This document shows positions 7,267 to 13,874 of a stretch of 28,722 nt of DNA, in pieces; the first letter of the stretch is position 1; every line of letters begins with the position of its first letter. Both the position numbers and the translations under genes were made by a program. This stretch comes from UBA2093 sp049454855. Lineage in GTDB: Bacteria; Actinomycetota; Acidimicrobiia; Acidimicrobiales; Ilumatobacteraceae. The notes under the pieces were generated by a model. It was not told where the DNA came from, searched no databases, and saw only the letters and a list, made by a program, of their open reading frames with translations. Where the stretch lies: contig JBMUAQ010000012.1 in the NCBI GenBank assembly GCA_049454855.1, forward strand, positions 1-28,722. The letters run 5' to 3'.

Positions 7267-8055
7267 ATGGGAATGCTCGACGGCAAGATCGCGCTGGTGA
7301 CCGGGGGAGGCCGCGGCATCGGGCGCGGCATCAGCGAGGCGCTGGGGCGCGAGGGCGCCACCGTTGCGGTGAACTACCGCCGCGACAAGGAGGCCGCCGA
7401 GGAGACCGCGCAGGCCATCGTCGCGGCCGGCGGGAAGGCCACCATCCACCAGGGGTCGAACGACGTGCCCGACGACAACAGGCGCATGATGGAGGAGATC
7501 CATTCCGTGCACGGGGGTCTCGACATCGCAGTGATCAACGGCGGGGTGGCGTCACGCGGCCGCAGCATCGTGGACACCGACGAGAAGGAACTGTGGAACC
7601 TGGTGGAGACCCATGCACTCGGGCCGCACCAGCTGTGCCGTTCGTTCATCCCCGAGATGCGCAGGAAGGGCGGCGGCCACGTCGTGTTCATCTCGTCGGT
7701 GGCCACGAAAGGCATGTCGGCGAACGGTGCGCCCTACAACATGGGCAAGGCCGCCATGGAGGCTCTCGCCCTCACGCTCGCCAAGGAGGAGCTGCCGCAC
7801 CGCATCCACGTGAACATCGTGGCGCCGGGTCTCGTGGAGACCGACATGGGCGTGCGGCTCGCGCGGGCGATGCAGGGCAAGTCGAAGGACGAGATGCAGG
7901 ACCTGCGCGCCATGGACTCCGCGTCGCCCTTCGGCCGGGTGTGCCAGCCAGAGGACATCGCGAACGCGGTGCTGTTCCTGGTGTCGCCGTGGTCGGGTTA
8001 TGTCACCGGCCAGCGCATCGAGGTGGACGGCGGGTCGAGCGGCATCCGCCGCTGA
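7267..8055 (+). CDS. SDR-family oxidoreductase (FabG-like)
   Basis: The 262-aa protein is a classical short-chain dehydrogenase/reductase. The nucleotide motif TGGGRGIG is at residues 12-19, the catalytic Ser is at 144, and the YNMGK motif places Tyr157 and Lys161 in the active site. The C-terminal GYVTGQRIEVDGGSS block is typical of FabG-like enzymes. The structural NNAG motif is changed to NGGV at 91-94. The substrate cannot be told; acyl-chain or steroid/alcohol oxidoreduction are all possible, and 'FabG' is a label for the fold only. A GGGGGAG site precedes ATG 7267; ATG 7273 is an in-frame alternative. It is divergent from the CDF gene, 60 bp away. Confidence 0.93.
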   Translation: MGMLDGKIALVTGGGRGIGRGISEALGREGATVAVNYRRDKEAAEETAQAIVAAGGKATIHQGSNDVPDDNRRMMEEIHSVHGGLDIAVINGGVASRGRSIVDTDEKELWNLVETHALGPHQLCRSFIPEMRRKGGGHVVFISSVATKGMSANGAPYNMGKAAMEALALTLAKEELPHRIHVNIVAPGLVETDMGVRLARAMQGKSKDEMQDLRAMDSASPFGRVCQPEDIANAVLFLVSPWSGYVTGQRIEVDGGSSGIRR

Positions 8056-8065
8056 CCTAACGCCC

Positions 8066-8093
8066 CCGGTTCAGGCCGGGTCACCTGAACTGG
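8066..8093. terminator. Hairpin between convergent SDR and metallophosphoesterase genes
   Basis: CCGGTTCAGG at 8066-8075 pairs with CCTGAACTGG at 8084-8093 (ten pairs, one G-T) around an 8-base loop. It lies between two converging genes, overlapping the last codons of the - strand gene, as expected for a shared terminator. No U-run follows on either strand, so termination efficiency is uncertain. Confidence 0.5.
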
Positions 8094-8802
8094 CGAGGGA
8101 GTTGATCTCGAGCACCAGCACCGACTCGTCGTCCATGCCGTCCCGGCCGAGAACCTCGACCCTGGTCGCGCCGTTCGTCCACGACTCGCGGGTGTGGTGG
8201 TGCCCGCACACGTGCAGCGCCGGCCGCACGAGGTCCTCGATCTCCTGCATCAACCCGCGCTGTGCGACCGACTCGGGGATCTCGTCCTTGTACGAGATCA
8301 TCTTCCCGAGGGGTGCCTCGTGGGAGACGAGGATGTCCACCTGGGTGGGCACGAGCGCGTCCACCTGGGTGCGGGTGATGAGCTCCTGCTCCCACCACGA
8401 CACGTGCGGCCTGCGCTGCCTCCAGTCCACCGAGTACGCACCGCCGAAGCCCATCAGGGTCACGTCCCCGATCGTGAACACGCACCCCCTCGGCACGTAC
8501 AGCACCCGCGGTCCCGCCACCGGGATGGGGTTCTCCGCACCGTGGAGCGCCACGAGCCCGTCCAGCAGGTCGTGGTTCTCGTGGTTGCCGTCCACCCAGT
8601 ACAGGGTGATGCCGTTGCGTGCCGCGAGGTCCTCGGCGAGGTCGAGGAACTGCTGTCCCCACTTGATGTGCGGCCAGTAGCCGAAGTCGCCGCACGCGAC
8701 GATCCATCCGGACCCCGACCGTGCTGCCTTCGCGAACACCCACTCGAGGTGCTGGACGTCGCCGTGGATGTCCCCGGCGAACATGATCTTCTGTGTCTCC
8801 AT
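8071..8802 (-). CDS. Calcineurin-like metallophosphoesterase
   Basis: The 243-aa protein shows all the metal-binding motifs of the calcineurin-like phosphoesterase fold in order: GDIHG at 10-14, GDFG at 38-41, GNHEN at 72-76, SHEAP in the middle, and CGHHH near the C-terminus. It therefore hydrolyses a phosphomono- or phosphodiester using two divalent metals; the substrate is not evident. The ATG at 8802 has a strong AAGGAAG ribosome binding site. There is no signal peptide, so the enzyme acts in the cytosol. It is divergent from the NfuA-like gene, sharing a 147-bp intergenic region with a striking palindrome. Confidence 0.92.
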   Translation of the reverse strand: METQKIMFAGDIHGDVQHLEWVFAKAARSGSGWIVACGDFGYWPHIKWGQQFLDLAEDLAARNGITLYWVDGNHENHDLLDGLVALHGAENPIPVAGPRVLYVPRGCVFTIGDVTLMGFGGAYSVDWRQRRPHVSWWEQELITRTQVDALVPTQVDILVSHEAPLGKMISYKDEIPESVAQRGLMQEIEDLVRPALHVCGHHHTRESWTNGATRVEVLGRDGMDDESVLVLEINSLASSGDPA

Positions 8803-8885
8803 GTTGTTGTCTTCCTTCCGCCGCAGCCCTTTTGCCCCGGCAGGAACAAGTGACGGGGAAACCGCGGTGCCTTTCAGGTGCAGGC

Positions 8886-8910
8886 AAAACCCTTGGGCCA
8901 CAAGGGTTTT
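8886..8910. repeat. Perfect 10-bp inverted repeat in a divergent intergenic region
   Basis: AAAACCCTTG at 8886-8895 is the exact inverse of CAAGGGTTTT at 8901-8910, with the 5-base spacer GGCCA. It ends 3 bp before the -35 box of the NfuA-like gene and would not be in that gene's mRNA, so an operator is more likely than a terminator. On the - strand it could also act as a leader hairpin for the metallophosphoesterase transcript. Confidence 0.6.
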
Positions 8911-8913
8911 CCG

Positions 8914-8942
8914 TTGCCCACCGCACCCTCTGGGGGTACCCT
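8914..8942 (+). promoter_or_regulatory. Promoter of the NfuA-like gene (leaderless)
   Basis: TTGCCC at 8914-8919 and TACCCT at 8937-8942 are 17 bp apart, a textbook sigma-70 spacing. The -10 box ends 7 nt before the GTG start, so the transcript should begin at or within one base of the start codon. Confidence 0.65.
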
Positions 8943-8949
8943 GTGGCGC

Positions 8950-9594
8950 GTGAGCCCCCTTGCCCCCACGAACAGCCCGAACGTCCCCGACACGATCGTG
9001 GAGATCACCGACGAGGCGATGGAGCAGCTGCTCACCCTCCGCGACGAGGAGCCCGAGAAGGAGCGCCTCGGCCTGCGCCTCGAGGTGATCGCGGAGCCCG
9101 GCCAGGAGTTCAAGTACGACCTCTCCTTCGAGATCGTCACCCAGGCCGCGTTCACCGACGAGGTGCGCACCATCGAGAGCGGCGAGAGGAAGATCAAGGT
9201 GATCATCCCGCTGCAGTCGTACGAGCACGTGGTGGGCTCGGTGCTGGATTTCAACGAGCGACAGGGACTCATCATCCGCAACCCGAACAAGCCGCCGCTC
9301 ATGTCGATCGAGGGTCTCGTGCGCGATGACGAGATGTCGGCTGCCATCGAGACGGTGATCTCGGGTGACATCAACCCGTCACTCGCCGCGCACGGCGGTT
9401 TCGTCACCTACGTGGGTCACGACGAGGACGGCGTTGCCTACATGACGATGGGCGGCGGCTGCCACGGCTGCTCCATGAGCAAGATGACGATGCTGGAGGG
9501 CGTGCAGACCGCGCTCATCGAGCAGGTCCCCGGCGTCACCAAGGTGCGCGACGTCACCGACCACAGCACCGGCTCGAACCCGTACTACAGCTGA
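8950..9594 (+). CDS. nfuA: NfuA-like iron-sulfur cluster scaffold/carrier
   Basis: The 214-aa protein has two parts. Residues 1 to about 105 resemble a degenerate A-type (HesB/IscA-like) domain without the cluster-binding cysteines. Residues 130-214 are a NifU C-terminal domain with the cluster motif GGGCHGCSMS (Cys171 and Cys174). This is the architecture of NfuA, which binds a 4Fe-4S cluster between two subunits and delivers it to apo-enzymes. Here the C-P/H-G-C motif has His at the second position. The start is taken as GTG 8950 because it sits at the predicted transcription start; the frame is open back to an ATG at 8878, but that would place the promoter inside the gene. Confidence 0.9.
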   Translation: MSPLAPTNSPNVPDTIVEITDEAMEQLLTLRDEEPEKERLGLRLEVIAEPGQEFKYDLSFEIVTQAAFTDEVRTIESGERKIKVIIPLQSYEHVVGSVLDFNERQGLIIRNPNKPPLMSIEGLVRDDEMSAAIETVISGDINPSLAAHGGFVTYVGHDEDGVAYMTMGGGCHGCSMSKMTMLEGVQTALIEQVPGVTKVRDVTDHSTGSNPYYS

Positions 9595-9623
9595 CGTCGC
9601 GGTCACAGGGGAGGGCGCCGACC

Positions 9624-10478
9624 GTGCGGATCGAGTCGATCTGGACCTACCCGGTGAAGTCCATGGTGGGGGGCACCGTGGGAAGCGCTGCACTCTCATC
9701 GCTCGGAATCGTGGGCGACCGCCACTGGGCGGTGCGGTCGCTCGAGTGGGGCGGCGTGCGCGGTGCCAAGAAGATCGGGACATTGATGCAGTGCGCGGCG
9801 CGGGAGACGGAACGCGGCCGTCCGGCCGACGGTGTGGAGATCACCCTGCCCGACGGTTCGACGGTGCGTTCAGGCGATGCCGACGTGAACGAACGACTCT
9901 CCACTGCACTCGCGCACCGGGTGGAGCTTGTGCAGCTCCCGGCCGACGGTGATGATGCACACTTCCGTCGCGGTCCCGCCACCGCAGCCGACCCGATGGC
10001 CGAGCTGCGTGCGGTGTTCGGACGCGAGGAATCCGAACCCTTGCCCGACTTCTCCGCATTCCCGCCGGAGGTCGCGGTGTACGAGTCGCCACCAGGAACT
10101 CATCACGACTGCTGGCCGCTGATGATCATGAGCACGTCTGCACTCCGCTCACTCGCCGTGGCGCTGCCCGGCAGCAGCACAGACATCCGCCGCTTCCGGC
10201 CGAGCATTGTGGTGGACACAGGGGACGAGCCCGGTCACCCCGAGTTCTCGTGGAAGGGGCGTCTTGCAACTGTGGGGTCGGCAACGGTGGAGTTTCTCGA
10301 CCCGTGCCCACGCTGTGTGATGACCACGCTCGCCGTCGGCCCGGCGGACTCGCAGGTGCCGGCCGACCGCGCCGTGCTGCGCCACATCGTGCGCGACCTC
10401 GGCCAGAACCTGGGTGTGTATGCCCGTGTCACCGCGCCCGGCACGGTGAGCGTCGGCGACGCCGTCACCTTCGTGTGA
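9624..10478 (+). CDS. MOSC domain protein (YcbX/mARC-like)
   Basis: The 284-aa protein starts with an N-terminal beta-barrel signature (WTYPVKSMVGG ... GIVGDRHWAV) followed by a MOSC domain. The segment FLDPCPRCVMTTL, with Cys228 and Cys231, carries the cysteine that in this family ligates molybdenum cofactor, and RFRPSIVVD is another hallmark. Such proteins reduce N-hydroxylated compounds using electrons from a partner, or transfer sulfur to the cofactor; which applies here is unknown. The GTG start is preceded by GGGGAGG nine bases upstream. It follows the NfuA-like gene by 29 nt, so co-transcription is possible. Confidence 0.9.
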   Translation: MRIESIWTYPVKSMVGGTVGSAALSSLGIVGDRHWAVRSLEWGGVRGAKKIGTLMQCAARETERGRPADGVEITLPDGSTVRSGDADVNERLSTALAHRVELVQLPADGDDAHFRRGPATAADPMAELRAVFGREESEPLPDFSAFPPEVAVYESPPGTHHDCWPLMIMSTSALRSLAVALPGSSTDIRRFRPSIVVDTGDEPGHPEFSWKGRLATVGSATVEFLDPCPRCVMTTLAVGPADSQVPADRAVLRHIVRDLGQNLGVYARVTAPGTVSVGDAVTFV

Positions 10479-10491
10479 CACACTGCCGCCG

Positions 10492-10497
10492 TATTCT
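10492..10497 (+). promoter_or_regulatory. -10 box of the 229-aa hypothetical (leaderless)
   Basis: TATTCT ends 6 nt before ATG 10504. The -35 region is weak (TTCGTG at 10470, 16-bp spacing). Confidence 0.5.
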
Positions 10498-10503
10498 CCG
10501 GGC

Positions 10504-11193
10504 ATGGGACTGTTCGACGGCCTGAAGCGCCGCCGCGCCGAACGCAGGCACGCCGAGGCACTGGAGCTCCACGCCGCCGACATGGCCGACTGGAACGAGG
10601 TGAACGACAGGCTCACAGCGTGGATTGACACCGTCCGGGCATGCGTCGAGGGCCGCACCGACGAGCAGTTCACGGACCGATCCGACTACGGGTTCATGCT
10701 CGACAACGACGAGTTCGCGGTGGCGTGCATTTCCGGCACCGCACTCCTCCAGGTGGTGAAGATGCCGGGTTCGTACCGCGGCGGCTACGGCGGTGTGTCG
10801 TTCCCCATCTTCGGCCGCGTGCGCGGGCACCTCGGCTCGCAGCGCGGCACTTTCGTCCCGGGTCCAGAGGTGCAGAAGGTCACTGACACCGGTGTCACCA
10901 TGATCACGAACCGCCGCATCATGTTCCGGGGTGACCTGCGCACCGAGGAGTGGACCTACGCAAAGATGATGGCCCTCGAGCACTCGTCCGAGGGCATCAC
11001 CACTGTCTCCATGTCCACCCGTGGCAAGCCGGAGGCCATCGGGTACGGCGCCGAACAGGCCCCCGAGATCCAGTTCCGTCTCGAGATCGGGGCCGCTCTC
11101 GGTCGCGGCACCCTCCAGCGCTTCCTCGATGAACTGCTCGCGGAGCAGGCGCATCACGAGGAAGGGAAACCCGTCGCCCCCGCGCCTCTGTAG
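10504..11193 (+). CDS. Conserved-looking hypothetical protein, possible PH/GRAM-like domain
   Basis: The 229-aa protein opens with MGLFDGLKRRR, a start common to small actinobacterial membrane-associated or regulatory proteins, then a basic and helical N-terminus. The segment VTDTGVTMITNRRIMFRGD (about 122-140) followed by EEWTYAKMMALEHSS resembles the strand-rich core of bacterial PH/GRAM-like domains, in which a 'T-N-R-R-I-x-F' strand is typical. No membrane segment or signal peptide is present. A role in lipid or protein binding would be a guess. It stands alone between the MOSC gene and pfk; its own leaderless promoter suggests separate transcription. Confidence 0.72.
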   Translation: MGLFDGLKRRRAERRHAEALELHAADMADWNEVNDRLTAWIDTVRACVEGRTDEQFTDRSDYGFMLDNDEFAVACISGTALLQVVKMPGSYRGGYGGVSFPIFGRVRGHLGSQRGTFVPGPEVQKVTDTGVTMITNRRIMFRGDLRTEEWTYAKMMALEHSSEGITTVSMSTRGKPEAIGYGAEQAPEIQFRLEIGAALGRGTLQRFLDELLAEQAHHEEGKPVAPAPL

Positions 11194-11196
11194 CGT
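11191..11196 (+). promoter_or_regulatory. -10 box of the phosphofructokinase gene (leaderless)
   Basis: TAGCGT overlaps the stop codon of the previous gene and ends 7 nt before ATG 11204. No good -35 box is seen. Confidence 0.45.
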
Positions 11197-11203
11197 GCGG
11201 GCC

Positions 11204-12238
11204 ATGCGCATCGGCATCCTCACCGGCGGCGGGGACTGCCCTGGCCTGAACGCCGTGATACGTGCGGTGGTGCGCAAGGGAACCGTCGACCACGGAGACT
11301 CGTTCGTCGGTTTCCTCGATGCGTGGGACGGTGTCCTCGAGAAGCGTTTCATCGAGCTCACGGTGGGAACGATGCGCGGCATGCTGCCCCGCGGCGGCAC
11401 GATCATCGGCACCCGTCGCGGCAGCCCCTACGACCACGATTCCGGCCCGCAACGTGTGCGCGAGGTGTGCGACGAGCTCGGCATCGACGGCATGGTGGTG
11501 ATCGGCGGCAACGGTTCGCTGTCGGTTGCGGCCGACCTCCACCGCGACATCGGCCTGCCCGTGGTGGGGGTGCCCAAGACCATCGACAACGACATCGTCG
11601 GCACCGACATCTGTTTCGGGTTCAGCACCGCCGTGCAGATCGCCACCGACACCATCGACCGCCTGCACACCACCGCCGAGAGCCACGACCGCGTGATGGT
11701 GGTGGAGGTGATGGGGCGCAACACCGGGTGGATCGCCACGCACGCCGGCATCGCAGGCGGCGCCACCGCCATCCTCATCCCCGAGCGGCCCTTCGACATC
11801 GACGAGGTGGCGCGCATCGTCACGCGCCGCCACACCCGTGGTCGCTATGCATCGCTCGTGGTGGTGGCCGAGGGTGCGGAACCCCTGCCGGGCACCATGC
11901 CGCCCATGGAGTACCAGCTCGATGCGTACGGCCGGCCGAAGCTCGGTGGCATCAGCACGGTGGTGGCCGCGGCTCTCGCCGAGCGCACCGGCTACGACAC
12001 ACGTGTCGTGCAGATCGGTCACGTGCAGCGTGGCGGCACACCGAACGCGTTCGACCGTGTGCTGTGCACGAGGCTCGGAGTGGCCGCCACCGGGGCCCTC
12101 CATGCCGGTCGCACAGGGAACATGGTGGCGCTGCGCAACGATGACGTGGTGCTGGAGCCCCTCGACACCGTGAAGGGGAGGACCCGCTTCGTCGACCTCG
12201 ACCTCTACGACGGCGTCGCCAGCGTGTTCTTCGGCTGA
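11204..12238 (+). CDS. pfkA: 6-phosphofructokinase, group III type
   Basis: The 344-aa enzyme phosphorylates fructose 6-phosphate in glycolysis. GGGDCPGLN at 8-16 forms the phosphoryl-donor loop, TIDND at 126-130 holds the catalytic Asp, and MGRNTGWIA binds sugar phosphate. Donor choice is read from two positions (E. coli numbering 104 and 124): here Gly104 in GGNGS favours ATP over pyrophosphate, while Lys sits at the second position (PKTIDND). Gly/Lys is the combination found in actinobacterial group III ATP-dependent enzymes. Asn replaces the usual Asp or Glu at 103. The ATG matches the predicted transcription start; the longer upstream frame overlaps the preceding gene and is rejected. 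Confidence 0.93.
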   Translation: MRIGILTGGGDCPGLNAVIRAVVRKGTVDHGDSFVGFLDAWDGVLEKRFIELTVGTMRGMLPRGGTIIGTRRGSPYDHDSGPQRVREVCDELGIDGMVVIGGNGSLSVAADLHRDIGLPVVGVPKTIDNDIVGTDICFGFSTAVQIATDTIDRLHTTAESHDRVMVVEVMGRNTGWIATHAGIAGGATAILIPERPFDIDEVARIVTRRHTRGRYASLVVVAEGAEPLPGTMPPMEYQLDAYGRPKLGGISTVVAAALAERTGYDTRVVQIGHVQRGGTPNAFDRVLCTRLGVAATGALHAGRTGNMVALRNDDVVLEPLDTVKGRTRFVDLDLYDGVASVFFG

Positions 12239-12239
12239 A

Positions 12240-12253
12240 CCGGCCTGAGCCGG
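12240..12253. terminator. Short GC hairpin between convergent genes
   Basis: CCGGC, loop CTGA, GCCGG lies just after the pfk stop and before the stop of the - strand gene at 12262. Its position suggests a bidirectional terminator; there is no U-run and only five pairs. Confidence 0.4.
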
Positions 12254-12261
12254 CCGGGCTG

Positions 12262-12816
12262 TTACTTCTTCTTCTGTGCCTTGCGGGCCTTCCGGGCCTC
12301 GCGCTTGGCGGCCTGCTCGGCCTCGTCCTTCACGAGCAGGGTGCCGCCCACGGGTTCGGAACTCACGGCGAAACGCTCGTCGGTGGCCACGAGCTCGCGG
12401 AAACCCTTCAGCGAGCGCGAGTACTGGATGACCATCAACTGGACGGCGGGGAGGCCGAAGGAGTCGATTGCCTCGGGGAGAACGGCGTGCAGCTGCTCGA
12501 GAGTGGGGTTCTCGCTGTCGTCCCCCAGCTTCTCGATGCACCACTGTGTGCACGGCTCCGCCAGCACGATGCCGGTGTCGTGGGCGGTGCGGCGGCGCTG
12601 GTAGCCCTCTCGCACTGTCGCCCCGACAGCGACGGGGTCGGCCTGCGCTCCCTCGTCGCCGAAGGTGCCCTCCGGTGCCCCCACGATGCGCGCGAAGGCA
12701 TCGCGCAGGTCGCCGTCGAGTGCGAGCGCAAGTGTGCCGAGCGCGGCATCATTGAGGGACTCGAGGAACCCTGAGTATCGGCGGTCGAGAAGGAAGCGGT
12801 CACGGTCGTCGTTCAT
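12262..12816 (-). CDS. Hypothetical protein with a Lys-rich C-terminal tail
   Basis: The 184-aa protein is acidic and helical for its first 160 residues and ends in a strongly basic tail (KREARKARKAQKKK), which could bind nucleic acid or ribosomes. Notable segments are CTQWCIEKLGDD with two cysteines near 88-92 and VQLMVIQYSRSLKGFREL near 125. I do not recognise the family. The ATG at 12816 is preceded by a TAGCCT -10 box nine bases upstream, so the mRNA leader would be about two bases. It is convergent with pfk and follows the secreted-protein gene by 26 bp on the same strand. Confidence 0.75.
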   Translation of the reverse strand: MNDDRDRFLLDRRYSGFLESLNDAALGTLALALDGDLRDAFARIVGAPEGTFGDEGAQADPVAVGATVREGYQRRRTAHDTGIVLAEPCTQWCIEKLGDDSENPTLEQLHAVLPEAIDSFGLPAVQLMVIQYSRSLKGFRELVATDERFAVSSEPVGGTLLVKDEAEQAAKREARKARKAQKKK

Positions 12817-12825
12817 GGCCCCGCA

Positions 12826-12831
12826 AGGCTA
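12826..12831 (-). promoter_or_regulatory. -10 box of the Lys-tailed hypothetical (near-leaderless)
   Basis: TAGCCT on the - strand ends 9 nt before ATG 12816. Confidence 0.4.
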
Positions 12832-12842
12832 GGCGACCCGCT

Positions 12843-13676
12843 TCACGATGAGAGAACCGCCTGCAGTTCGCGCACTGTGACCGGCGTGGGGAGACCCGTG
12901 CGCAGCGGCGGCAGGGGGAACGACAGGCCGAAGTTCGACGTGACCTTGACCCTCCACTCCACGGCAGTGTGTGCCGGGAAACGGCCGCGGGGCCGGCTGT
13001 CACTCGCATGTCGGTAGGTGTGCATGCACTCGCTGCGGGCGCGGTCACCGAGGCGGGCGCTCCATGAGCGGCCCGGTCCCGTGCACCACACCGCGTCGCT
13101 CCCGTCGCCGGGGTCGAAGCGCAGCCGCGAGGGGGTTGCCGTGACCGTGACGGAGAAGACCCCGTAGGGGAGCACCACGTGTGCGGTGGCCGACACCGGC
13201 TTCCACACGGCCTTCGGCACCCAGAACCACGTGCCGACGTTCACCACGTTCATGTCGGCGGGCGGCGCGGTGCGGAAGAGGAGCCGCACCACCTTCTCGG
13301 AGGCAGTGGCACTCGCGCGGTCGACCACACGCCGAGACGTTGTGTCGCGCACCCACTGGTACCAGCTGTCGCCGGCGTCGGGGCCGCTGCACGAGCGCTG
13401 GTACAGCGTCTCGCGGGTGCCGTTCACGGTGCGCGTGACAGGCTGCTCGAGCAGTGAGCCCGACTGCGGGTCGACCGCCGTGACCGGTCTCCAGCGGCAC
13501 GTTGATGACTCGCGGTGAGTTCCGTCGCGCACCTCGGCAGTGATGGTGTCGTCTGCTGCAGTGCCACCGCCCCCGGCGGCGAAGGCACCACGGTGCCCGC
13601 CCACCGGGACGAACACGGCCCCGATCGCAACGAGAACAGTCACGAACTGTGGGGTTCTTCGGCCGGGGAATCGCAT
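12843..13676 (-). CDS. Secreted protein with a PKD-like region
   Basis: The 277-aa protein has an N-terminal signal sequence (basic start, hydrophobic core at about 11-24, possible cleavage after A-F-A near 33). The mature part is rich in Trp, Ser and Thr. Near residue 195 it reads RFDPGDGSDAVWCTGPG, and later a CMHTYRHAS segment; this 'G-D-G ... C ... T-Y' pattern matches a PKD-like beta-sandwich found in actinobacterial exported proteins. Catalytic residues are not apparent, so it may bind cell-wall material or another surface protein. ATG 13676 has GAGGAG five bases upstream, which decides the start over a longer upstream frame. Confidence 0.78.
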   Translation of the reverse strand: MRFPGRRTPQFVTVLVAIGAVFVPVGGHRGAFAAGGGGTAADDTITAEVRDGTHRESSTCRWRPVTAVDPQSGSLLEQPVTRTVNGTRETLYQRSCSGPDAGDSWYQWVRDTTSRRVVDRASATASEKVVRLLFRTAPPADMNVVNVGTWFWVPKAVWKPVSATAHVVLPYGVFSVTVTATPSRLRFDPGDGSDAVWCTGPGRSWSARLGDRARSECMHTYRHASDSRPRGRFPAHTAVEWRVKVTSNFGLSFPLPPLRTGLPTPVTVRELQAVLSS

Positions 13677-13874
13677 CGTGCTCCTCAGGGTTGAACAAGG
13701 GATGGTTCTTTCGGGGCGGATGATGATGACCAATGACGCGGTACTTGTGTCATCACCCCTGCGCCGACCCATGTGTTGTGTCGGTTCCGTTACAGGAATG
13801 ACCCGGCTCCACGGACTCGATTCGGGCCCCGCCGATAGCATGGCAAGACCCCAAAAACAGGTGAGCACACCCCG
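13677..13874. other. Divergent intergenic region with inverted repeat
   Basis: This 198-bp gap is the longest in the window. It contains TGATGAC near 13724 and GTCATCA near 13749 as a 7-bp inverted repeat, and a TAGCAT -10-like box at 13836-13841 facing the HelD gene, with a leader of roughly 27 nt carrying AGGTGAG before ATG 13875. No small gene is apparent. Confidence 0.45.

Noticed and set aside
8878..8949. ATG 8878 as the NfuA-like start
   Set aside because: It lies before the palindrome and the promoter boxes, and the 24 extra residues show no family similarity.
10997..12553. 518-codon open frame on the - strand
   Set aside because: It is antisense to phosphofructokinase and its His/Arg/Gly-rich product has no domain.
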